This document shows positions 50,289 through 60,530 of a stretch of DNA of 64,000 nucleotides, piece after piece. Source of the DNA: Blasia pusilla (lineage: Eukaryota > Marchantiophyta > Marchantiopsida > Blasiales); assembly GCA_050084515.1 (NCBI GenBank), contig CM114273.1, forward strand, positions 26,846,001 to 26,910,000, written 5' to 3'. Position 1 is the stretch's first letter. Each line of letters starts with the position of its first letter. A model generated the notes under the pieces. That model did not search any database, was not told the origin of the DNA, and worked only from the letters and a program-made list of their open reading frames with translations. The translations under genes and the position numbers were made by a program.

Positions 50289-50768
50289 AAAAATAAAGAG
50301 TAGTAAAAATGGCACACCCGGCCTAAAACTCCACTCCTCAATCTACATCAGCATATCGAGTCTCGTCCACCCTGTGCTATCAAGGAATCCGGACGCTAGC
50401 ACCCTAGTCCTAGCTCACACACATACAAGGGAGATGCTCCAACGGCCCAACATGAGAAAGATGGCTTAGGAAAGCCATCTTCCTCTCTTATATAGGGTTG
50501 GGAAGAGCCAAAAGGCTCTTCCCCTCAAAATAGCCCTCCCCTTGGTAACCTGCGCGCATAGGTTACCAGGGGCGGGTGACCTGATCAACAAGTCACCCGG
50601 ATGTAAAAAAACTCAACATGAAAGTTGTGAGAAACGACGTTCCTGACACAATGGACCTATCCTCAATCTCATCCAACACCGTGGGACAAAGTTACACTCA
50701 AGATAGTCCGCTGGCTCCTACGCCCTATCCAAGATAGATCTCGGCCTATCGGCTACTCAGATGTGACA
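50289..50768 (-). repeat. 3' LTR of gypsy element B
   Basis: It matches 59151-59630 along its full length. On the minus strand it begins TGTCACATCTGAGTAG. A minus-strand TATATAA lies at 50488-50494. Directly upstream in transcription are three inverted repeats: a perfect 10-bp pair with aaaa loop at 50500-50523, a 12-13-bp pair at 50538-50572 (one bulge), and gggtgac/gtcaccc at 50574-50598. Confidence 0.88.
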
Positions 50769-50770
50769 AC

Positions 50771-50983
50771 TGTCGTGCGCATACATATCGCTACACAACA
50801 TACATCGTTAGTCACATCTACACCACACAACACCGATCTTCACCACACATGGGTTGATCCACACATGTACAAAAATCAACTCATACATATACATGGAGAT
50901 CACACAACCGCCCTCTAGCTGGCAGTTGGATCCCCCCAACTCCAGATAGAAAATATCACATCTTTATGACATGACCTACTACC
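50771..50983 (-). other. 3' untranslated region of element B
   Basis: Non-coding sequence between the PHD-finger stop and the 3' LTR; 50771-50908 is the inner copy of the 138-bp duplicate. A similar sequence follows the PHD finger of element A (about 4450-4560, actatcgtgcgtatacactt), so this is the normal family 3' UTR. Confidence 0.7.
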
Positions 50984-51409
50984 CTATACACATCTCGGAC
51001 ACATCCATCGTCTCGTGGGAACCACATCAAGAGGGGGGGTCAGACATGACATATGCCACCCTCGAGAACAACCATCACATACCAACATGGTGGCTGCACC
51101 CCTCGCAGATCCGCACAACATACACCTCAAGCCTGCAGGTACCACTGCCAAGCTTGGATCCACCGTCCCATCTACGTTAGGAAGATGACATGGCGCACAA
51201 TTGCGCACATGATCCTTCCAAACCATACCATCCCGTCCCTCCAACATGAGGACTCCGGTCGGTAATACCTCGCGCACACGTAGGATTGTGCGCCCTGCAG
51301 TGACATCTAGCGTCGTGGGTGCCGCATGTTGTAAATACACGTAATCTCCAGGATGAAACCTCCTAATCCTTGGACGATAACCTCCTCCACGAATGGTCGC
51401 GTACCTCAA
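50984..51409 (-). pseudogene. Integrase C-terminal domain with PHD finger (element B)
   Basis: An open frame of 141 codons. The first half is the integrase C-terminal barrel (GDYVYLQHAAPTTLDV, then PTGVLMLEGRDGMVWKDH). The last about 50 residues form a complete C4-H-C3 PHD finger: CMLC, then CDGC after 11 residues, GWHMSC, and WMCPRC at the end, in Cys-x2-Cys...His-x2-Cys...Cys-x2-Cys spacing. All eight zinc ligands are present. PHD fingers commonly bind the histone H3 tail. Here the finger could tether integrase to chromatin (inference). Element A and the fragment at 63.6 kb carry degraded versions. Confidence 0.85.
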
Positions 51410-51421
51410 TGTATCTCTATG

Positions 51422-52480
51422 CTAGGCAATAGTTAAGTTCTCAAAGGCCATAGGCATAACTCTCTTAAAAACTTTGCCCCCTCGAGAACATGCTTGTACC
51501 CACACATCTGGATCATCAAGATCTAACACCTCCGCCATGTCACGTCGAATTGCTGCAGGTAAATCTGGCTCTCTCCCAAAGAGCAAAAAGTACAGTGAAA
51601 ATGACGCCAAGGATGCCTGCCGACTAAAGTGATAACCCATAGCCAACCATGGCAACTGTAGGTCCCACTCCCTCAACTGTCCCCGCTGCAAGCCATACTT
51701 GCGCAAGCCTCTCTTCACCGTCTGTACCACTCTCTCCGCCAACCCATCCGCCTCGCTGATCCATCAGCGCCTGATCACACAAGGCCTGAAATTCTCCCAT
51801 GAACTCGGTACCCTGGTCAGTCAACACCTCCGCCGGTGCACCAAAGTGACTAAGCACACGATCTAGAAACGCATAAGTTGTTCCCTTGCTCGCCTTGTCT
51901 GGTAGTGCCACCAACTCTATCCACTTGGAGAAATGCTCCACCATGACCAACACGTACCTATGATGACGCCCTATCAATGGAAAAGGTCCCGCGAAGTCTA
52001 AACTCCACCGATAACCTAAACCCATGATCGGCAAAGGATGTTACTGCGGAGTGGGAGCATTGAAGGATGCTCGCACTCTGTCACATACCATACATCTGGC
52101 CACAAACTGCTGTACCCCAGTATGCATGCCGCGCCACCAATATCGAACCCGAGTAAGTGTAAGCACGCTTTACTCCGAAATGTCCCAACTCCTCATGGGC
52201 ATGTCGCACTACACATGCTCGCTGGGAAGGATGAGGTACCACTTGTATCCTACCATCTCCCCATACCCGCAAAATATGAGTCCCCTCCCACCTGAACCTC
52301 TTGGCTCTCTGTAGGATCCGATCCCGCTCCCTAGCACTCACTATACTCGCAATGACGCCAGTGCGCAATAACTCCACAACCTCCACGTTGTCATGGATAT
52401 CACGACCACATGTCGCCTCCTCACTAACCTCTGGATCCAAAGACTCATCATCCAACCCCACCACTGGAGTCATCACCTGT
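51422..52480 (-). pseudogene. Integrase (element B)
   Basis: The HHCC zinc-binding domain is readable near 52210-52050 (HAHEELGHFGVKRAY, then FVARCMVCDRVRASF). The catalytic core follows with the first Asp in YRWSLDFAGPF, the second in VLTDQGTEFMGEF and the Glu region in MAERVVQTVKRGLRKYG. A stop follows the zinc domain (near 52040) and a short deletion with frameshift lies near 51745-51770. It is therefore inactive, but all catalytic residues remain. Confidence 0.85.
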
Positions 52481-52559
52481 GGCTGACCTGCCATAGTCAA
52501 CCAAGAAAGATAGGCAGATGCATGCCAATCGGGCATCATCTCCTCATCACTCTCTCCGT

Positions 52560-53945
52560 GCCATCGAGCTCTTATGTCGTCTCTTTGACTCGGACATGGG
52601 TTACGACTCAACCCATCCACATCCTGGTTCAGCCGACCTGGCCTATGAACCACCTCAAACTCATACTCCTGTAGTAATAGAGCCCACCTGGCAAGCTTGC
52701 CCGTAAGCTTGTCGGACTCCATCAACCACCTCAACGGTTGATGATCAGTGATAAGTGTGAAAGGGTTGCCGAATAAATAACACCTAAAATGTGCCACGGC
52801 CCATACTGCAACCAAGCACTCTCCCTTGTAGGAGCTGTACTTCGCCTCTGCAATGTTGTTCGATCGGCTCGCGTGAGCCACAACAAACTCCCTCTCCTCG
52901 TCATCCTTGTGAGTAAGCACTGCTCCTAGACCCAACATGCTCCAATCCGTATGTAACTGGAATGGGCGACCCCTAACCGGTCTCTGTAAAATGGGTGAGG
53001 ATGTCAACCTATCCTTGAGCTCCTACAATGCTCGCTCCTTATCATCTCCCCACAACCAAACCTGATCAAGTCTCGTCAACAAGGTCAAAGACTTTGCGAT
53101 TGCACTAAAACCCTTGACATACCGTCGATAGAAGTTCGCTAGTCCTAGAAATGCTCGGACTCGACTCACATCTGTAGGGCGTGGAATCTGCGCAATAGCC
53201 TCTACCTTCGTCAGCTGAACGCCTAACCCACTTGGGTATATGGTGTGTCCCAAGTACTCAATCTGCTCCTGAAAGAATCTACACTTGCCTAGATGTAACT
53301 TCAGTCCATGTAACTGCAATTGCCGAAATACCTCCTCCAAGTGTTGCTCATGCTCCTCAAACGTGGAATTGAAGATAAGAATATCATCTATGTAACATCG
53401 TACAAAATCCAAGCCAGCCAGAATCCTATCCATCACTGAAAACTCTGCAGCGCGTTCTTCAACCCAAATGGTAAGAACCGCCACTGATACAAGCAATCTC
53501 TCCCGAACCGATCTATCCCCCATAATGTTGTCTTCTCCCTGTCCTCCAACCTGATAGGAAGTTGATGATAGCCAGCACGGAGATCTAAAGTACTGAAGAT
53601 CTTTGCATGCCCTACCACATCAAAGAGCTCCTCAGGAGTAGGCATGGCGTACCGATCTGACCTCCTCTGTCGGTCGATAGGACGGTAATCTCCACACATC
53701 TGCCTATCCGTCCAATTGCCTTACATATCCTTCTTCGCCGGCATGACTATGGCAGATGCATACTCCCCATGTGATAACTCCAAAAGTCCTGCCTCCAACA
53801 AGTCCTGACTCCTACTCTGAATCAAGGCTCGCTCCATATCAGAATACTTGTAGGGTAGACGAAAGATCGGCGTATCACTAGCCAACTCAATCCGTATCCG
53901 GGACCCTTCAAAGATACCCAAGTCTCTCATATCAAGGCAAAACAA
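52560..53945 (-). pseudogene. Reverse transcriptase and RNase H (element B)
   Basis: Fingers are at 53945-53721 (LPYKYSDMERALIQSRSQ) and palm at 53699-53440 (MCGDYRPIDRQ, LDLRAGYHQLPIRL, FLPFGLKN). The catalytic CYIDDILIF lies near 53385-53410. Thumb and connection follow, then RNase H with its Asp-Glu-Asp set (HTDWSMLGLGAV, YKGECLVAVWAV, LITDHQPLRW). A stop after KKDM (near 53720) and a frameshift at about 53440-53455, beside FGLKN, break it. The RT is of the same subfamily as element A. Confidence 0.88.
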
Positions 53946-53965
53946 CCGACATGCCCTCTCGAAAC

Positions 53966-54704
53966 CTATGAACTCGCTGTCGCTCTCCTCCTATCAACTT
54001 GAGACCTATCACAGCTCCCAAGTCTCCATCGTGACCTCACTCGGAGAGGACGCAACCTCCGGCTTTGGTTGCTATGTAGCAACCCTAGCCACATCAAAGA
54101 ACAAACCACTCCACCTTGACCTCCTACACCATGCTCCACATCCGAAAAATGAACATGTGCTACTCTAGCCGCCGCACTCTCGCTCGAACGACGCCCCAGA
54201 AGTCCATGGGTGCCTATCTCTCCTCGTCTCACCCCAACCAATGCCTCATGACAGACCAGAGGCAATGGTCCAACTCGTGGGCGTGACGGCATGGATGACA
54301 CTGCATGCGTCTCGCTCACCATACCTAGGTCGACTATCCATGTGAGACAGCTTGAGGTCCATCGCCGCCCTAACACTTGTCTCCGTGATGCCTCGGTCAT
54401 CCCTAGCACCGCCGTAGTATTGGTAGTGAACCCCATGGCGCGCTTGCGCTCATGGCCAGAGGCTCCTCCAATGCTCCGGTCACCTCATCCCAAATCATGC
54501 CTGGCCCTCCCTCGACGAAAGGCATGGGATCTTCGGGAAGCTCACCAACGTAGGTAAGGCTGCCTTCAACTCCCCCACCCTATTGGCCATGGCCAACGGT
54601 GGTCTATCATCCCGTGTCACCACCTGAGATCGACGCCCTGAGCCCAAAATAGCATCCACTGTGAGATGTGGTGCTCTCTCGACTCCACCGTATGCTCGAC
54701 TCAA
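53966..54704 (-). pseudogene. Spacer between methyltransferase and RT (element B)
   Basis: This Arg/Ser-rich coding-like sequence in broken frames is shared with element A (7060-7850). No domain is recognised. It may be a linker of the polyprotein. Confidence 0.45.
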
Positions 54705-54763
54705 GCACTGATGATATCAAGTTCGCCCACCACGCGTGGGACGATGGGCACGTGACCCAACTC

Positions 54764-55380
54764 TCATTTTGCATCTAACAACACAACAGTCCCAACTAGG
54801 ACCTCACCTAATGTACACTCGTCATCACACGTGCACGAGTGTCTCCCAACAACGGCACGTTCTCCAAAATGTACGCTGGAGAACATATCTGACTCTCCTG
54901 CAAGTGTCGTACTACTCATAGCATCTCCCAAAATATCCCTTACCTCGGATCCTACAATCCAAATCCTCGGCCAGCTGATGAATGACCTTGACATGGCCAT
55001 CCAGCAATCACCAAATGAATGGTGCCAACTCTATCCAGATCCTGCGCCCCCACCAAAGAGATGTCGGCGGGTAGCGTATGCTGGTATCCCCGTACTGCAG
55101 ATACCGACAACAACTCAGGATACCTCTGGACCAATCTCGCCACGTGACGTAATGATACTCACCGCGCAGTCTCATCTCTCTCCACATTAAGGTACTGATG
55201 CACCCGTATGCCCGCCTGCAATAGTGCAGCCAATCTGGTGCTAATCCCTCCGAAGAGATCTAACACCCTAACACCCTCCTCTGGGCACTGCCACACAACA
55301 GGTGTGGTATCTAGTGGGGTCATCGTGTCCACTCCATGAGCCCGATCGCCACGTGACTCGCGGCTGTGGGATAAAAACAT
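54764..55380 (-). pseudogene. Cytosine-5 DNA methyltransferase domain (element B)
   Basis: The minus strand reads the hallmark C5-methyltransferase motifs in order. Motif I is VRVLDLFGGISTRLAALL (AdoMet binding, about 55275-55225), followed by an acidic motif II region NVERDETAR. Motif IV is HLVIAGWPCQGHSSAGRGFG with the catalytic Cys codon at 54991-54993, followed by DPR as in many family members. In-frame stops interrupt it at 55159-55161 (TGA), 54952-54954 (TAG) and 54940-54942 (TAA). I cannot find motif VI (ENV), and the sequence to 54764 only weakly suggests motif VIII, so the 3' half is degraded or deleted. It lies between protease and RT. The role is inferred to be methylation of DNA, possibly the element's own. 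Confidence 0.8.
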
Positions 55381-55395
55381 GACTCCACGCCTGCC

Positions 55396-55656
55396 TCACG
55401 AGGTCGTCGACACTCCTCTATAGCTCCCGAATCGTACCCCCAAGGGCGAAGAGGCCTCGCCAACATGGGAAGAGACACCGGCCATGGCCTGTCTCTCCGT
55501 GGGACTATCCGCTACTGGGACATCCTCCGCATGTGCGTTCCCCTCCAACAACTCTCCTGGCCAGCTAACCCTACTTGTGAAAGCTGCCAACGTGGTCACA
55601 GACTTGCCTCGTGATCGACCACCTCGTCCCGCAAACTGCACGGGTAACAGACTCAT
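55396..55656 (-). pseudogene. Linker between protease and methyltransferase
   Basis: An 87-codon frame (starting LLPVQFAGRGGRSRGKSV) with no recognised domain. It is bracketed by the protease and methyltransferase and is presumably part of the same polyprotein. Confidence 0.4.
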
Positions 55657-55674
55657 CCGGCCATCACCTGACCG

Positions 55675-56601
55675 TCATCCTGGCCGATAAGCAACGGTCT
55701 CCTCCCATAAGTCAAGGATGAATCCTAGGGGATATATCACTGTACTCCCCACCAAGACATCGTACGACTCAGTTGGTGTCGTAATCGCACGTGTGCGCAC
55801 CATAGCACTATCCGTCGCATGCTCTGGCTGGACTCTAACAACAATCTCATGTTGAGTCATATACTGAGTGGGTGATACGCCCCCAATCGAGGTCTGTATC
55901 TGGAAGGGACAAGGCTCAATGTCGGCCTTCCGTAACCCCAACGCTAAACACGCCGCCTTCCCTAACATCAAGGGTTGCGCTCCCTAATCAAGTAGGACGC
56001 GCTGCGGGAAGTATACTGTCCCCGTCGGACTAACCAAGAAAAAAACTGCAGCTTAGTTATCCGGTAACACTACTCCAGGTATCACCACTGCTCGCTCTAT
56101 TGCCGGTCGAGCTGGCATATCTACCAACTTCGCCGCGTGCCAGATGCCATGACTCGTGGGGAACATCCCAAAGACCACCGAGGGCAAGTCCACCACCTCC
56201 TCAACTACCTCTGAACAAGAAGCAGTCATCTCTCCACGCTCACACAATGTGGCGGCCAACCGGAACACCTCAGCTGGTCCAACTCCCAACGTCGCCAACT
56301 CTATGGCGGAAAATAGTGGAGTCTGACTCACTCTGGTGGCCACCTGCAACACTATGGTCGACATTGACTCCACTCGAGCCGGCATAGGATTTGTCACTCC
56401 AACTCCTCGTGACGTCGACGTAGGTGCCTGAACTGTAGGCATCGCTGGTCGTCGAGGCACCATCGATGGTGTGTGTAGTGCCTCCAACAATGTGAACGAC
56501 TGTGGAACCCTGGCCTGCCGCCCATCGGTCCCCTCTGGTGGGTCAATCTCAACTCCACCTCTCGATGGCTCGGTGCCTCTCGCAGCACCGCGAGTCACCA
56601 C
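55675..56601 (-). pseudogene. Aspartic protease region (element B)
   Basis: A 182-codon frame (56601-56053) of unrecognised content leads into a retropepsin-like segment. This has VLLD, a TAG stop, then GAQPLMLGKAACLALGL, where retroelement proteases have LLD(S/T)GA. It continues with FQIQTSIGG and the flap-distal hydrophobic motif YDVLVGSTVIYPLGF. The catalytic Asp is kept, but the next codon is a stop. Confidence 0.7.
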
Positions 56602-56616
56602 TGCAGCTGCCTCAAC

Positions 56617-58205
56617 CTAGGCTCCACTACACATAAATCCCATACTGGCGAGATCCTCATCCGGGTCAGGGTAAGAGGTAGAAACTAGAGTTACACTAGG
56701 TGCTCGTAGCTCCGTGCCTTCCCTAAGCTGCATCATTGTCATGGTAGCAATCCTCTGCTCCAATTGATCGATGCGTGAGAGAAGTGTCGGCTCTGGTGCT
56801 CCTGCTCCATCTCCTCTTGCTGGTGGTGGTCCTCTACCACCACGTCCAGGAAGAACTCCCCGACCTCCTCTAGGACGACCGCCCCCAGGCCCTCGGCCTA
56901 CCTCTGGACGTGCCCCTCGGCGAAGGTCAAAACACCTATCCCTAGTGTGACCATATCTGTGGCAATGGTCACACTGGTGCTGTGGTGGGGCCATCCTCTG
57001 TGGCTCCTGAGCAATCGGAGGCACTGGTAGTCCTCTCCCATGTTGTGGGCAGTCTCTCTGCCTATGGGCCCCTCCAGACATCCAACAAGACCACACCGGT
57101 CCCTGTTGGGCAACATATATAGGTGCGGGTCGTTGCCTCATAGGCTCACCGTACCCGCCCTGCTCTCTAGGCACACTGGCCCGCTCCCGTGATACTGGTG
57201 CTCGTTGTGGCACTTGTGGGGTCACCGTCGCTCGTGGACCCGTCGACTCTCGAGAAAATCCAGTGGTCACTACCTGCTCCTCACTCATGTTGAGCTCAAT
57301 ACGCTCAGACAACTCAAAGACCACCTTCAATGTGGGCTTCATTGCAGGTGAATCAAAGACCGCATCTCAGACTCTCCTCCGTAGTTCTCGGTCCGTAACT
57401 CAGACCACATCGGACCGATCGCGCCGCGATCACTCAAATGTAGCAATGATCAGCCTCCTCATGCGTGTGAATGCCTCTCTCAGACTCTCACCCGATCGTC
57501 GCTGAAAATCCTGTAGACTCTTCAGCTTGTCGGTGCGTACGCCCTATTAGTTCTTCCCCCACTGTCGGAATAACTCCACTGTGGGGCTGAAGCTGGGTGG
57601 CTCTCTACCACTAGAGGTCTCTGCCACATTGCTTGTCTCACTGCCCTCCTCTCCATCTAGTCTCCGGGCTTATGGTGTGGATCTCTCTCCTCTCACAATC
57701 CCATCATATGCCTCGCGACCACTAGTGGACACATACCCTGGAGCCCAATACATCCTCCAAGCATCGATCTCTACTGAATATAGTGATCGAAACTCCATGT
57801 AGTCATCCATCAGAGGACCCTCCAAGTGCTGGAACAACCCCTTCCATGCCATGAAAGGGTTGAACCGTGTCAGGGTCCATATCTCTTGGAAGTCGCACAA
57901 TGTGTCGAACTCCTGGATAAAATCATCTAAGTCGATGGTGCCCACTGCACTCGAGAAACGATGTATGCCCCGATGGCCCATGTCGTCCATCTCCTGCCAA
58001 GTACTACTGTCTCGTGTGTGATCTCGTCATCAGACCCAGTGTCCAGTGATGACGATCCAATCTCGGATGGATGTCGAGGGAGCTCCTCACTGGTAACCCC
58101 TCGGTATCTCACTCCACTCCGTGTCACACCACTACTACTGCTCGCACTACCCCGTTCTTCCGAACCCTGGAAGAACGTCGTGATGACAAACCCTGTCTCA
58201 CCCAC
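56617..58205 (-). pseudogene. gag with zinc knuckles (element B)
   Basis: Frames are broken but continuous in sense. The N-terminal Ser-rich part (58205-57927) comes first. The retrotransposon gag core follows (57990-57360: DDFIQEFDTLCDFQEIWTLT, then SLQDFQRRSGESLREAF and MRRLIIATFECD). The nucleocapsid at 57342-56617 has one perfect CCHC knuckle, CDHCHRYGHTRDRC, a degenerate one before it (CWMSGGAHRQRDC), and an Arg/Gly-rich stretch (GGGRPRGGRG). Frame breaks lie near 57670, 57545 and 57345. Confidence 0.75.
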
Positions 58206-58209
58206 TCAA

Positions 58210-59147
58210 GCACTCAGACTCACCGAGAGTCTCCCACACGCCTCACTAGCTCACCTATGCGAACATCAATCCCGTGATGACATGCCCGGCCTCACGCACG
58301 CTCAACACTCGGGCTCACCATGAGCCTCCCAACTGACTCACCTAACCTAGCGACACTCTCTCGGGTCATACACGCGACCCCTACTCGACAACCGCCGTAT
58401 ATCCACCAACATGCTACATATGAAAAGAATCTACACTCGTCACCATCACTGCACCCATCTAGCACCAGCTACTACCCGATACCCAACACTCTCAATCACA
58501 CACGACAAGTGCGGGAAAAGGGACTCGAATGGGTAACCTGATCACGCCCTCCAACCTGCTGCTTCGTCAACATGCACTCCTCCACATGATATGACGATCT
58601 CCGCAACACAACACTCTCCTCGACCAACACGTCGATCCTCCCGTCAAGAGATGCGGACAACCCGTCGGCATCATGCACAGTGCCCTTCCATCGTCAACTC
58701 TCGCAACGCCCTGTCGCGCCCCAAAACATCATGTCGTGCAAACTAGACGACAGCGCAAGTTCCGGGCCCGTCCGTCACCCATCACCGCCCGTCAGCTCCC
58801 ATCGGTCGCCGCCGCGCCCTAACCCTAGACCGGCCGCGACCTGGCTGGCCATCTTTACTTAACAGCCCCTCGACGGCTGGAAGACCCAAACCTTCTTTTC
58901 TTCTCTCTCTCGACATCCTCACTCGCGTACACCCGACGCTCCACCACACACTACACTCGGCTGCTGTCCCCATCAATCCGCACCAGAAAAATATGAGAAA
59001 AACGGACAGCGCTTCCGCCCATGGCCTTCCGAACAAAAAAATGAGAAACACCCGCAACACACGCGTCTCCTGGGGCTCCCGACCAAGGCAACTCGCTTGC
59101 CTACCTGCAAAAAACGAATTCCCACCAGCCCCCTGACATCTTTCTCA
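58210..59147 (-). other. 5' leader of element B
   Basis: About 0.94 kb between 5' LTR and gag, with no domain. The bases next to the LTR on the minus strand (tgagaaagatgtcag) do not match the usual initiator-Met primer-binding site tggtatcagagc. Confidence 0.5.
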
Positions 59148-59630
59148 TGTAAAAATAAAGAGTAGTAAAAACGGCACACCCGGCCTAAAACTCCACTCCT
59201 CAATCTACATCGGCATATCGAGCCTCGTCCACCCTGTGCTATCAAGGAATCCGGACACTAGCACCCTAGTCCTAGCTCACACACATACAAGGGAGGTGCT
59301 CCAACGGCCCAACATGAGAAAAATGGCTTAGGAAAGTCATCTTCCTCTCTTATATAGGGTTGGGAAGAGCCAAAAGGCTCTTCCCCTAAAAATAGCCCTC
59401 CCCTTGGTAACCTACGCGCACAGGTTACCAGGGGCGGGTGACATGGTCAACAAGTCACCCGGCTGTAAAAGACCTCAACATGAAAGTTGTCAGAAACGAC
59501 GTTCCTGACACAATGGACCTATCCTCAACCTCATCCGACACCGTGAGACAAAGTTACACTCAAGATAGTCTGTTGGCTCCTATGCCCTATCCACGATAGA
59601 TCTCGGCCTATCGGCTACTCAGATGTGACA
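59148..59630 (-). repeat. 5' LTR of gypsy element B
   Basis: It matches 50289-50768. The minus strand starts TGTCAC and ends ACA. TATATAA on the minus strand is at about 59350-59356, and the perfect 10-bp inverted repeat is at 59362-59385. The other two upstream inverted repeats are also retained. Confidence 0.88.
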
Positions 59631-60530
59631 CCTCTATCTCTGTGAGAGATAAGTATCCAACCTTTCAAGAGTTAGTCCCACTGTTAATTAGTGAGGAGAT
59701 GCGCCTTGTATGCAAGAGAGTGCGCTATTTGCAAGTAATTGATCAAATAGAGGGAGAGGTTGTGGTAGAAGCTTCTGTGGTCGTGATGGATATCAAGCAT
59801 GTGGAGGAAGAGATGCTCAGCACAATATCTTTCAATCAACTGCAAATCAGTATTAGACATAATCATAAGGTGGTGCTGGTAGAAATTGTTGGGATCAAGG
59901 TCAGTAACAGGGGGTCTTTGGATCTTGCAATTATTGTGGAATAAATGGTCACCTTGCAAAATCTTGCTTCAAGAAGAATACACATATCAGAACAGGAGCC
60001 TTGCAAAAACAAAACTATGTGGAGCAAAAATACCAAGGGCAGTGTCAAGAACAAAAAAAAGTACAAAATGAACACCTTTGCTTATGACTCATCATATGGG
60101 AACTATGGTCAAGAAAGACTCGACACCCGATTGGTATATCGACTTTGGTGCGTCAAATCATATGACCTCACAAGCTAAATGGTTTAACAATATAAAGTCG
60201 ATGAAAGATCATGCAATACTGCTTACAAGAGATGATACTCAACATAATATCACACATATCGATAAAGTTCCAATAACACTAGATGATCTTTGAACTCTTG
60301 GAAATATTCTCTATATTCCTATCATTGCAAGAAATTTGATCCCTGTAGGACAAATAATAGAACATGGTTATCAAGTGAAGTTTAATATAGATGGTTATTT
60401 CATTGAAATAATGAATGACCAAACTATGATAGCCAAAAGAACTAGATCTGGCATAATGTTCAAATTAGATATTTCTATGTTAGAGATTCAAACATCAATG
60501 TATGATCAAATTGGCCAATAAGTCACATAA
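59631..60530 (+). pseudogene. copia gag 3' part and protease
   Basis: After the gypsy insertion, gag resumes with RDKYPTFQELVPLLISEEMR and a zinc knuckle CNYCGINGHLAKSC. A frameshift leads to the protease (DWYIDFGASNHMT, where Phe replaces the usual Ser after Asp) and the following ILYIPIIARNLIPVGQI segment, typical of the copia protease to integrase transition. Stops near 59942 and 60291 break it. Confidence 0.75.

Larger units (their letters stand above)
50151..59630 (-). mobile_element. Ty3/gypsy retrotransposon, element B, with DNA methyltransferase and PHD finger
   Basis: A 9.5-kb minus-strand element inserted in copia gag. The order is 5' LTR (59148-59630), leader, gag, protease, cytosine-5 methyltransferase, spacer, RT, RNase H, integrase, PHD finger, 3' UTR and 3' LTR (50289-50768), then an extra 138-bp copy of 3' UTR sequence (50151-50288). 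Five bases, cctct (or acctc), are duplicated at the two junctions with copia, as expected for integrase-mediated insertion. The LTRs differ at roughly 24 of 480 positions by eye. Several stops and frameshifts show that the element itself is dead. Relatives could still be active. Confidence 0.9.

Noticed and set aside
56100-56387. Plus-strand open frames across element B (for example 56100-56387 and 57961-58323)
   Set aside because: They are shadows of the minus-strand gag and protease coding sequence.
58210-59147. Initiator-Met tRNA primer-binding site next to the 5' LTR of element B
   Set aside because: The minus-strand sequence after the LTR does not match tggtatcagagc; another tRNA or a decayed site is possible.
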